DNA of 8,357 bases, taken from the NCBI GenBank assembly GCA_003161495.1, contig PMOP01000521.1:8720-17076 (forward strand), written 5' to 3'. Position numbers and translations under genes: made by a program. The DNA comes from Acidobacteriota bacterium (GTDB lineage Bacteria > Acidobacteriota > Terriglobia > Acidiferrales > UBA7541). Positions 1 through 5,524 of this stretch are shown here, piece after piece. How positions within the stretch are numbered: position 1 is the stretch's first letter; every line of letters starts with the position of its first letter. The notes beneath the pieces are model-generated. The model ran no database searches. It was not told the DNA's origin and was given only the letters and a program-made list of their open reading frames with translations.

Positions 1-16
1 CCGCAGAGACAAGTTT

Positions 17-1195
17 TTAGTACTTCGGCATTCGCGGATCAACCTCATCCGCCCAGGCCAGCACGCCGCCCTTCAGGTTGAGAAGCTTCTTGAAGCCGGC
101 GGTCTGGAGGAAATGGATGGCGTCCGCGGAGCGTTTGCCGCTGCGGCAGTGCACCACCATCTCGACGGAACTGTCGAGTTCGTTGACCCGGCGCGGAAGT
201 TCTCCGAGCGGGATTAACTTACCGTTAAGATTGCATATCTGATACTCATGCGGTTCGCGCACGTCCAGGATGAACAGCTTGTCGCCGCGATCCTGCCGCG
301 CCTTGAGTTCCGTTGCCGTGATTTCCTGAATCCCGTCCGTCATTGCAGGGGCCTCCTCGCCTCGAATTCCGCAAAATTCCTCATAATCAATCAGTTTGGT
401 AATCGTCCGGTGCGTGCCGCACAGGGGGCAGTCCGGATTTTTCTTCAGCTTCAATTCCCGGAAACGCATGGCCAGAGCATCAAACAGCAAGAGCCGCCCA
501 ACCAGCGGTTCGCCGGCACCCAGAATCAATTTGATCGTTTCCATGGCCTGAATCGACCCGACAATTCCGGGCAGCACGCCCAGCACGCCGCCTTCGGCGC
601 AGGAAGGTACAAGGCCCGGAGGCGGCGGCTCGGGATACAAGCAGCGATAGCAGGGGCCGTCCGGATATCCGAAGACGGTGGCCTGTCCCTCAAACCGGAA
701 GATGGAGCCGTACACATTCGGTTTGCCCAGCAGCACGCACGCGTCATTGACCAGAAAACGCGTCGGAAAATTGTCCGTGCCGTCGACGATGATGTCGTAG
801 TCGCGGAACAATTCGAGCGCATTGTCGCTGGTCAGCCGCGTTTCGTAGGACACGATCTCAATCGCCGGATTGAGCGCCGACAGCCGCGCTTTCGCCGCTT
901 CGGATTTGGGTTTTCCCACATCAGCGGTGGTGAATGTCACCTGGCGCTGCAAATTGGAGGAATCGACAACGTCGAAATCCACAAGCCCCAGATGTCCCAC
1001 ACCCGCCGCGGCCAGATAAAGTCCGAGCGGCGCGCCCAGGCCGCCTGTGCCGATCGTCAGCACGCGCGCGCGCTTGAGCTTAAGCTGCCCCTCCATGCCC
1101 ACTTCCGGCATGATCAAGTGGCGGCTGTAGCGCTGAATTTCTTCTTTGGAAAGCTTCACTTCCTGCTGCTGTAATGAGTCAGTCGAAATTGCCAC
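17..1195 (-). CDS. moeZ: MoeZ/MoeB-type adenylyltransferase with C-terminal rhodanese domain
   Basis: This 392-aa two-domain protein is predicted to adenylate the C-terminal glycine of a ubiquitin-fold sulfur carrier with ATP and then transfer sulfur to give a thiocarboxylate. The E1-like/ThiF domain (about residues 20-265) shows the nucleotide loop GTGGLG at 49-54, DFD at 73-75, NLQRQ at 81-85, PSCAEGG around Cys199 (the likely sulfur-relay cysteine) and a zinc site formed by C182/C185 and C256/C259. The rhodanese domain (about 290-392) has the active loop CRSGKR beginning at Cys350. Length and architecture match MoeZ/MOCS3-like proteins rather than short MoeB or ThiF. The start is a GTG, chosen because a GAGGAG ribosome site lies 7 bases upstream. 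It is the last gene of the minus-strand cluster, 39 bases after the carrier gene, its likely substrate. It could also serve a molybdopterin carrier encoded elsewhere. Assignment as a MoeZ-type enzyme is firm; the partner is inferred from context. Confidence 0.95.
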   Translation of the reverse strand: MAISTDSLQQQEVKLSKEEIQRYSRHLIMPEVGMEGQLKLKRARVLTIGTGGLGAPLGLYLAAAGVGHLGLVDFDVVDSSNLQRQVTFTTADVGKPKSEAAKARLSALNPAIEIVSYETRLTSDNALELFRDYDIIVDGTDNFPTRFLVNDACVLLGKPNVYGSIFRFEGQATVFGYPDGPCYRCLYPEPPPPGLVPSCAEGGVLGVLPGIVGSIQAMETIKLILGAGEPLVGRLLLFDALAMRFRELKLKKNPDCPLCGTHRTITKLIDYEEFCGIRGEEAPAMTDGIQEITATELKARQDRGDKLFILDVREPHEYQICNLNGKLIPLGELPRRVNELDSSVEMVVHCRSGKRSADAIHFLQTAGFKKLLNLKGGVLAWADEVDPRMPKY

Positions 1196-1202
1196 GGACG
1201 TT

Positions 1203-1208
1203 CTCCTC
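1203..1208 (-). promoter_or_regulatory. Shine-Dalgarno site of moeZ
   Basis: On the minus strand GAGGAG lies 7 bases upstream of a GTG codon (1193-1195). No ATG in that reading frame precedes the conserved N-terminus, so this site decides the GTG start. It sits in the 39-base gap after the carrier gene, which implies the two are translated independently from one transcript. Confidence 0.7.
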
Positions 1209-1234
1209 TAAATTCTTCCCGAAATTCTCCAGAC

Positions 1235-1528
1235 TTACTTGCCGGCGCGGCGGGAACCCCCGGCGATGGAAGGCACGATGCTGATCGTGTCGCCGTCTTT
1301 CGTTCGCGTGTTTTCCTTGTCGAGGAAACGTATGTCTTCATCATTAAGATATACATTGACGAAGCTGCGAATTTTCCCGTCCTCGGTAAACAGATGCTTG
1401 CGCAACTCGGAAAATGTGCCCGTCAGGCTGCCGAGCGCCTCGGCCACCGTGGCCGCGTTACATTCGATGCTGGACTGCTTCCCGGTAAATTGGCGAAGCG
1501 GCGTCGGAATCAAAACCTTTACGGCCAT
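1235..1528 (-). CDS. cysO: CysO/MoaD/ThiS-family sulfur carrier with a masked C-terminus
   Basis: A 97-aa ubiquitin-fold (beta-grasp) small protein. The C-terminal half, FVNVYLNDEDIRFLDK (56-71) followed by DGDTISIVPSIAGG (78-91), closely resembles what I recall of M. tuberculosis CysO, which ends in a similar VAGG. Its role would be to carry sulfur as a C-terminal thiocarboxylate for cysteine synthase. Unlike the usual carrier, the Gly-Gly (90-91) is not terminal: SRRAGK follows before the TAA stop, so the protein must be cleaved after Gly91 before MoeZ can adenylate it. The ATG start is supported by GAGGAGG 10 bases upstream (1539-1545). It lies between the JAMM protease gene (136-base gap) and moeZ (39-base gap), which favours a CysO role over molybdopterin or thiamine synthesis, although those relatives share the fold. 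Confidence 0.92.
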   Translation of the reverse strand: MAVKVLIPTPLRQFTGKQSSIECNAATVAEALGSLTGTFSELRKHLFTEDGKIRSFVNVYLNDEDIRFLDKENTRTKDGDTISIVPSIAGGSRRAGK

Positions 1529-1664
1529 ACGGTCGTTTCCTCCTCGAAGGACTCGGGCGGCGACTCACGCCTGGAACTGAACATTTCCAAAGAAGTGCGC
1601 ATCTCATCAAACAAACCAACTACATCGGATGCGCCAACAGTGATTCCAGGTTCAAGCGGGAATC

Positions 1665-2114
1665 TCAGTCCTTTTCCCCCTGACCCGCAACCCGTTCCGG
1701 TCCAACCACTTCCGGCTGGAACTTGGTGCGGTCATCCTCCAGTTGCCAGGACGTCAAATCCTTGGGGACACCGCCGTCCACGCTCACGATCACGTAGCTG
1801 TACCACGGCCAGGCATGCTCGCGGTCAAATTCGCTCGGGCGCGCTGGATGGTCCGGATGAGAATGATACCACCCCAGGAGATCAAGGCCACGTTCGGCCG
1901 CGGCGCGCTCGGCCGCGCGAAAATCCTCCGGCGTAATCGAGAAGCGGTTGCGGGGAGAATCGTCGCGCCGGTTGATCAGCGGAAAAAGCGCGCGCACTTC
2001 TCGCGCGCCCGCGTCGCCGTCGGTTCCGAGCATCGCGCCGCAACATTCGTGCGGATAATCCCTCGCGCCGTGATCGCGGATTTCCTGTTCCAGTTTTTTT
2101 GCCAGCAGCAGCAT
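1665..2114 (-). CDS. mec: JAMM/MPN+ zinc metalloprotease, Mec-like
   Basis: A 149-aa single-domain JAMM (Mov34/MPN+) isopeptidase. All metal and catalytic positions are visible: Glu23 in PHECCG, His84 and His86 in HSHPDH, Ser94 and Asp97, giving the pattern H-x-H-x7-S-x2-D. In M. tuberculosis the related Mec hydrolyses the CysO-cysteine amide to free cysteine; QbsD of Pseudomonas instead trims residues after a carrier's Gly-Gly. Because the carrier encoded next to it has a tail after Gly-Gly, this enzyme may do both jobs (inference). The ATG at 2114 has only a weak purine-rich site (AAAGAG) upstream, but the length fits small bacterial JAMM proteases. It lies between cysM and the carrier gene on the same strand. 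No signal peptide, so cytoplasmic. Confidence 0.92.
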   Translation of the reverse strand: MLLLAKKLEQEIRDHGARDYPHECCGAMLGTDGDAGAREVRALFPLINRRDDSPRNRFSITPEDFRAAERAAAERGLDLLGWYHSHPDHPARPSEFDREHAWPWYSYVIVSVDGGVPKDLTSWQLEDDRTKFQPEVVGPERVAGQGEKD

Positions 2115-2130
2115 CGATGAACTCTTTAAG

Positions 2131-2212
2131 TTGCTGTAGCCCGCCTCTTCAGAGGCGGGGGGTTGCCGCCGGTTACGAAAAACCCCGCCTCTGAAGACGC
2201 GGGCTACAGCAA
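2131..2212. repeat. REPIN-like inverted repeat between cysM and mec
   Basis: Two 30-base arms (2131-2160 and 2183-2212) are reverse complements with a single mismatch, separated by a 22-base spacer. The left arm also folds on itself: CCGCCTC and GAGGCGG flank a TTCA loop. The right arm has an imperfect version. The arms begin with TTGCTGTAGCCCGC, resembling dispersed repeats common in acidobacterial genomes. The element fills nearly all of the 102-base gap, ending 4 bases before the cysM stop codon. In the cysM-mec transcript it would form a very stable stem that could stabilise or attenuate the message. There is no T-run to suggest an intrinsic terminator. Confidence 0.85.
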
Positions 2213-2216
2213 TCTT

Positions 2217-3182
2217 CTAAACTTCGTCCCAGAAACGCTCGCTCAGATATTTTGTTCCGGAATCCGGAAAAATCGTGACGATGACGGCGCGCTCGTCCGG
2301 CCCCAGCGATGCAGCCACTTGAAAGCATCCTTCGAGAGCGGCGGCAGCGCTCGGGCTCAGCAGCAATCCCTCTTCGCGCGCAGCCCGCTTGACCAGGCGA
2401 TAGGCCTCTTCCGTCCCTACTTCCAGATTGGCGTCGGCGAGCTTCGCGTCATAAATGCCGGGCACAATCGCCGTGGCCATGTGCTTCCATCCTTCCAGGC
2501 CATGAAAGGAGGCGTCAGGCTGCAGGCTGATGCAGCGAATAGCGGGATTTAATTCCTTGAGGCGCCGCGTGACGCCGACAAATGTTCCGCTCGTGCCCAG
2601 TCCGGCGATAAAATGAGTGATGCGTCCGGCGGTCTGTTCCCAGATTTCGTTGGCCGTGGTTTTGTAATGCGCGCGCCAATTTCCGGGGTTGCCGTATTGA
2701 TCGGGGTAAAAATATTTGCCGGGTTCGGCGGCGATAATTTCCCGCGCGCGCAAAATCGCGCCGTCGGAACCTTCATCGCCCGGCGTGAATACCAGCTCCG
2801 CGCCAAACGCTTTCAGAATTTTCTTCCGCTCTTCGCTGGCGCTTGCCGGCAAGCAAAGTTTCACGCGATAGCCGAGCGCCGCCGCAATCATGGCATACGC
2901 GATGCCGGTATTTCCGCTCGTCGCGTCCAGAATTGTCTGGCCCGGCTTCAATTGCCCCGAGCTTTCGGCCTCGCGAATCATTTCCAGCGCCGGTCGATCC
3001 TTCACGGAGCCGCCGGGATTGAACCATTCCGCTTTGCCATAAAATTCCACATTCGGATAATTCGGGCCGACTCGCTCCAGACGCAAGAGCGGGGTGTTCC
3101 CAATACAATCGATCACGCTCTTCCCGATCGTTCCAGGAGCCGCCGATGCTTCCGTCCAAAGAGGTTTTTTTGCGATATTCAT
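2217..3182 (-). CDS. cysM: PLP-dependent cysteine synthase, CysM type
   Basis: A 321-aa fold-type II PLP enzyme, predicted to make cysteine, or its carrier-bound form, from an activated serine. From the chosen start: Lys61 in GGSVKDRP is the Schiff-base lysine, TSGNTG at 88-93 is the substrate loop, GLGTSGT at 194-200 is the phosphate-binding loop, and PDSGTKYLS at 306-314 is the CysM-like C-terminal motif. The frame stays open upstream to an ATG at 3386, but the ATG at 3182 gives a protein matching the usual 300-325 residues and begins just before the conserved KSVIDCIGNTPLL. No strong ribosome site precedes either. As first gene of the cluster with JAMM, carrier and MoeZ, it likely uses carrier thiocarboxylate as sulfur donor; CysK-like use of sulfide cannot be excluded. 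Where I recall M. tuberculosis CysM having a phosphoserine-binding Arg (EPR), this protein reads QPD (222-224), leaving the serine substrate open. Confidence 0.9.
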   Translation of the reverse strand: MNIAKKPLWTEASAAPGTIGKSVIDCIGNTPLLRLERVGPNYPNVEFYGKAEWFNPGGSVKDRPALEMIREAESSGQLKPGQTILDATSGNTGIAYAMIAAALGYRVKLCLPASASEERKKILKAFGAELVFTPGDEGSDGAILRAREIIAAEPGKYFYPDQYGNPGNWRAHYKTTANEIWEQTAGRITHFIAGLGTSGTFVGVTRRLKELNPAIRCISLQPDASFHGLEGWKHMATAIVPGIYDAKLADANLEVGTEEAYRLVKRAAREEGLLLSPSAAAALEGCFQVAASLGPDERAVIVTIFPDSGTKYLSERFWDEV

Positions 3183-3407
3183 GTGTCGCGTTGTTCTCTG
3201 CCCTCCGCCGAAAGGCCTGCCGAGGGGCTCTCCGAAAAACGAACAGCCACGCCCGCATATAGATGCCGGACCGGCTCCGTTGTATTCAGTTAATTTAGCA
3301 TAAACTTCGATGAATCTTGCCGGAGCGGCTGGGACTAATGTTTGGAACGTGCGGTGGCGGTTAACTCTTCCTTTCTGCGTGTTCATTAGTTTGGGCGCGC
3401 AAAAAAC

Positions 3408-3547
3408 TTAACACAGAGGACACGGAGAAAAGCGGAGGGGCACAGAGGAATGAAGCCGCCTTTTTCAACGCCACTTTTGGGCTTAAACAGGCTGATTCCT
3501 GTATCGTTTTGGCATCCCTCCTCTTTCCTCTGTGTCCTCTGTGTTAA
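3408..3547. repeat. Dispersed inverted repeat with outer TTAACACAGAG ends
   Basis: The left arm starting at 3408 (TTAACACAGAGGACACGGAG) and the right arm ending at 3547 are near-perfect reverse complements over about 20 bases (one difference), with purine-rich sequence continuing inward on the left side and pyrimidine-rich on the right. The central 70 or so bases are unrelated single-copy sequence. No gene is seen within it. It sits upstream of the gene at 3567, in the divergent gap 3183-3566; the rest of that gap (3183-3407) shows nothing I can assign with confidence. A related element with reversed arm order lies at 4562-4673. Confidence 0.8.
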
Positions 3548-3566
3548 AGATTTTAGGCCCTGAATT

Positions 3567-4049
3567 ATGGCTTTACACCCCAGCGCGCCGCCCGTATTCT
3601 TAAATTCTATGTGGAATGTGAAAGATCGCTTTCCGGCCAAATTGATGGATGGGTTGTCGGCCAAAGGTTTCACCGTAAGCAGCACGGGCGGCGTGATGCG
3701 CGTCGAAAAGTACGGCAGCGGCGCCGAATTCCGGCGCACCTCCGACGACCACTACACGATGACGATTCTCCCCACCATCCTGATGAACGGCCAGTTCGTG
3801 CGCCTCTGGGACGCCGGCTACCAAAAATTTCTGCTAACCGACGACGGCAGAAAATTTCCCGCGCACGCCGAGCAACTCGTCAACATGCGCAAATTCAATG
3901 AAGAACTGAGAACCGCGCTCGGCATTCCCACGTACTATAACGAAGCCCTCGGCTCCACCTCGCTCGTGTCCGTCTACGATCGCGTCAAAGGCCGCGCAGG
4001 CGACGTCCCCGATAAAACCGTCGGCGTGAAACTTGTTTCGGACCACTAA
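3567..4049 (+). CDS. Protein of unknown function, 160 aa
   Basis: I do not recognise this family. The frame shows GC-rich third positions like its neighbours and runs uninterrupted from an ATG at 3567 to TAA at 4047-4049. The sequence is mixed alpha/beta, soluble, with no signal peptide or membrane segment and no cysteine. Visible stretches include MWNVKDRFPAKLMDGL (15-30), a Tyr/Leu-rich segment MTILPTILMNGQFVRLWDAG (65-84) and an acidic-basic helix MRKFNEELRTALG. An internal ATG at 3609 (MWNVKD) could be the true start, since neither has a clear ribosome site and the first 14 residues are low in character. It ends 6 bases from the stop of the convergent glutaredoxin-like gene, with no terminator visible between them. 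The downstream strand arrangement gives no functional clue. Confidence 0.65.
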   Translation: MALHPSAPPVFLNSMWNVKDRFPAKLMDGLSAKGFTVSSTGGVMRVEKYGSGAEFRRTSDDHYTMTILPTILMNGQFVRLWDAGYQKFLLTDDGRKFPAHAEQLVNMRKFNEELRTALGIPTYYNEALGSTSLVSVYDRVKGRAGDVPDKTVGVKLVSDH

Positions 4050-4055
4050 CCACCT

Positions 4056-4508
4056 TCAAGCAACGGCGTCGCGCAACTGGCGCCGGAATTGTGCGAGATC
4101 GATGCGGTGCTTGGCGGCTTTTCGCGCGCCGAGAAAAACTACCGGGACGTCGTAATCGTAACGCGAGCGCAGCTCAGGATCTTCGTCGATGTTAATTTCG
4201 GTGAGGCGCGCTCCGAACTCTTTCAGCAACGGAGCGATCTGCGCCTTGGCCTCTTCGCAGAGATGGCAACCGGGGCGCGAATAGATCGTGACGTCGCGCG
4301 GCGCGGCGAGCTGCAGGCGGCCGTCTTCGGTGCGCGCGTACAGATCCGGCGATTCCGTGGCGCGCAGCCAACCTCGCTCGACGAGGCGCGACGCGGCTTC
4401 CTTTACGGTCGCGGGATCTCCGAAGCCGGAGAGAGATCTCTCGCGCGCACCCGGCGCATCGAAGGCAGCGAGAATTTTTTGTTCCAGCGAATCCATAACA
4501 GGAAGCAT
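4056..4508 (-). CDS. Glutaredoxin-like thiol-redox protein with N-terminal helical domain
   Basis: A 150-aa protein in two parts. Residues 72-148 form a glutaredoxin/DUF836-like thioredoxin fold: strand DVTIYSRPG, redox pair C81-x-x-C84 (CHLC), INIDEDPEL in the second strand region, and the cis-proline motif DVPVVF with Pro122. Residues 6-65 look like a small winged-helix or helical domain (SLEQKILAAFDAPG, then VKEAASRLVERGWLRATESP, then YARTEDGRLQL). Such CHLC proteins are expected to exchange disulfides or glutathione in the cytoplasm; the substrate is unknown. The start could be Met1 (4508) or Met5 (4496); neither has a good ribosome site. It lies on the same strand as the cysteine cluster but is separated from it by an oppositely oriented gene, so a role in that sulfur pathway is only a possibility. 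Confidence 0.85.
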   Translation of the reverse strand: MLPVMDSLEQKILAAFDAPGARERSLSGFGDPATVKEAASRLVERGWLRATESPDLYARTEDGRLQLAAPRDVTIYSRPGCHLCEEAKAQIAPLLKEFGARLTEINIDEDPELRSRYDYDVPVVFLGARKAAKHRIDLAQFRRQLRDAVA

Positions 4509-4561
4509 TTGTAACCCAATTTGAGCTCTGGCGGAAGCAGTGCTGCCAAATTCTCACGCAT

Positions 4562-4673
4562 TCTCCGATTTTCTCAGTGGTCCTCTGTGTTCTCTGTGTT
4601 AAAGCTTTTTCTGCGGCTGGGAATGCAAAGATTTAACACAGAGAGCACAGAGAAAAGAGGAGAAAACCGGAGA
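4562..4673. repeat. Dispersed inverted repeat with inner TTTAACACAGAG ends
   Basis: Two 42-base arms (4562-4603 and 4632-4673) are reverse complements at 34 of 42 positions, with a 28-base spacer. The arms share the ACACAGAG-type core of the element at 3408-3547, but here the TTAA ends face the centre rather than the outside. It lies in the 336-base divergent gap 4509-4844, between the glutaredoxin-like gene and the receiver-like gene. Confidence 0.8.
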
Positions 4674-4707
4674 CGCGGGAGAGAGTTTTGAAATGTGAGA
4701 TTTGGAA

Positions 4708-4733
4708 TTGAAATTTCAAATTTGAAATTTCAA
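4708..4733. repeat. 26-bp perfect AT-rich palindrome
   Basis: The 26 bases centred between 4720 and 4721 are their own reverse complement without mismatch, built from alternating GAAATTTC and CAAATTTG blocks. Partial symmetry continues a few bases either side. Its composition contrasts with the GC-rich surroundings. It lies about 110 bases upstream of the receiver-like gene. It may be a dispersed repeat or a protein-binding site; no flanking T-run or defined promoter distinguishes these. Confidence 0.8.
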
Positions 4734-4844
4734 ATCTGGAATTTGAGACCAAGCTTCATTTTTGGCAAAGGAACGGGTGCGGCTTGTGTTGCGGCTGCGC
4801 GCGTGGTACATCGGGAAGGTGAAGAATTGTGAGGGTGGATATTC

Positions 4845-5207
4845 ATGGCTGATGCGATTGCGTTGATCGATGATTTATTTTTTCTGGCCAAGGTGCACGA
4901 GACGGCGAAGCACACCGGCGTGACGCTGGAAACGTCGGCCACCGGCGAGCAGCTTCTGAAAGCGGCGGCGGCGAGTCCTGCGGCGCTTATCCTGGTGGAC
5001 TTGAACGCGAAGCAAGGGGCGCTCGAAGCCGTCGAGCGGCTATGCGTGGCGAACGGGCCAGGCAACCCGCGGCGGGTGATTGCGTTTCTATCCCATGTGC
5101 AGACGGATTTGGCGGAACGGGCGCGCGCGGCGGGATGCGCGGAGGTCATGCCTCGGTCCAAGTTCACGCAGAATCTGGCGGAAATATTGCGCGGGGCGAA
5201 ATCTTGA
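4845..5207 (+). CDS. Stand-alone receiver-like (response regulator) protein
   Basis: A 120-aa single-domain protein with the layout of a CheY-like receiver. Asp9/Asp10 follow the first strand (AIALIDD), Asp52 ends the third strand (AALILVDLNA) at the phospho-acceptor position, Ser83 (VIAFLSH) takes the Thr/Ser position and Lys106 (MPRSKF) lies near the conserved lysine. It departs from the consensus in having MPRSK where Lys-Pro is usual, so phosphorylation is possible but not certain. There is no output domain. The ATG start is well supported by GAGGGTGG six bases upstream. It is followed by a 317-base non-coding stretch of repeats, and no histidine kinase gene is adjacent. Likely role is protein-protein signalling in the cytoplasm; partners unknown. 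Confidence 0.75.
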   Translation: MADAIALIDDLFFLAKVHETAKHTGVTLETSATGEQLLKAAAASPAALILVDLNAKQGALEAVERLCVANGPGNPRRVIAFLSHVQTDLAERARAAGCAEVMPRSKFTQNLAEILRGAKS

Positions 5208-5265
5208 AGAGCTTGAAAAAAATACGGCTGGGAGAATTGCGCTCGAAACGAGTGGCACACGCTTT

Positions 5266-5308
5266 AGCCTGTGGGGTTTGGAGCAGCTCGGGCGAAAACC
5301 CACAGGCT
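5266..5308. repeat. Short inverted repeat, AGCCTGTGGG family
   Basis: AGCCTGTGGG (5266-5275) and CCCACAGGCT (5299-5308) are perfect 10-base arms with a 23-base loop, preceded by CACACGCTTT. The right arm is followed by a partial reiteration, ACAGGCTG. This looks like one of the dispersed hairpin repeats of the genome, with a degenerate right side. It lies 58 bases after the receiver-like gene. Confidence 0.65.
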
Positions 5309-5334
5309 GAACAGGCTGCAGAAAAAGCATTTTA

Positions 5335-5429
5335 TTTTGTCATTCCGAGCGAAGCGAGGAATCTCTCTGTGATTGAATGCCAAAGAAAGAGAGATTCCTC
5401 GGCGCGCAGCGCGCCTCGGAATGACAAAA
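5335..5429. repeat. Dispersed hairpin repeat, GTCATTCCGAG family
   Basis: The left arm (5335-5368) and right arm (5388-5429) are reverse complements at both ends: TTTTGTCATTCCGAG with CTCGGAATGACAAAA, and AGGAATCTCTCT with AGAGAGATTCCT. The central part of each arm differs; the right arm has its own palindrome GGCGCGC-A-GCGCGCC at 5401-5415. This type of repeat is widely scattered in several bacterial genomes. It lies directly upstream of the secreted-protein gene and is read through by that gene's open frame. Confidence 0.8.
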
Positions 5430-5524
5430 CTTTTAGTTTTTCCGCAAGCTGTGAAGCCTGCGCCACTCAAAACCATCCCTGCCAGCAGCGCTCGCCGCGC
5501 GGCTTCTCGTGGACGCTAGTAGTC

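Noticed and set aside
248..1174. Long plus-strand open frame of 308 codons opposite moeZ
   Set aside because: It is antisense to a gene with every E1-like and rhodanese motif; its own translation is rich in Arg, Gln and His without any domain, typical of an antisense shadow in GC-rich DNA.
1529..1664. Possible small gene or regulatory RNA in the 136-base gap between mec and cysO
   Set aside because: Apart from the cysO ribosome site I see no start with coding character, no strong hairpin and no terminator.
3183..3386. 68-codon N-terminal extension of cysM to an ATG at 3386
   Set aside because: The extension has no conserved sequence and would make the protein far longer than the family; the internal ATG at 3182 gives normal length.
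4050..4055. Bidirectional terminator between the convergent genes ending at 4049 and 4056
   Set aside because: The gap is only six bases and neither flank shows a stem followed by a T-run.
5042..5368. Upstream extension of the exported-protein frame over the receiver gene and repeats
   Set aside because: It overlaps the well-supported receiver gene in another frame and then translates non-coding repeats, so it is fortuitous.
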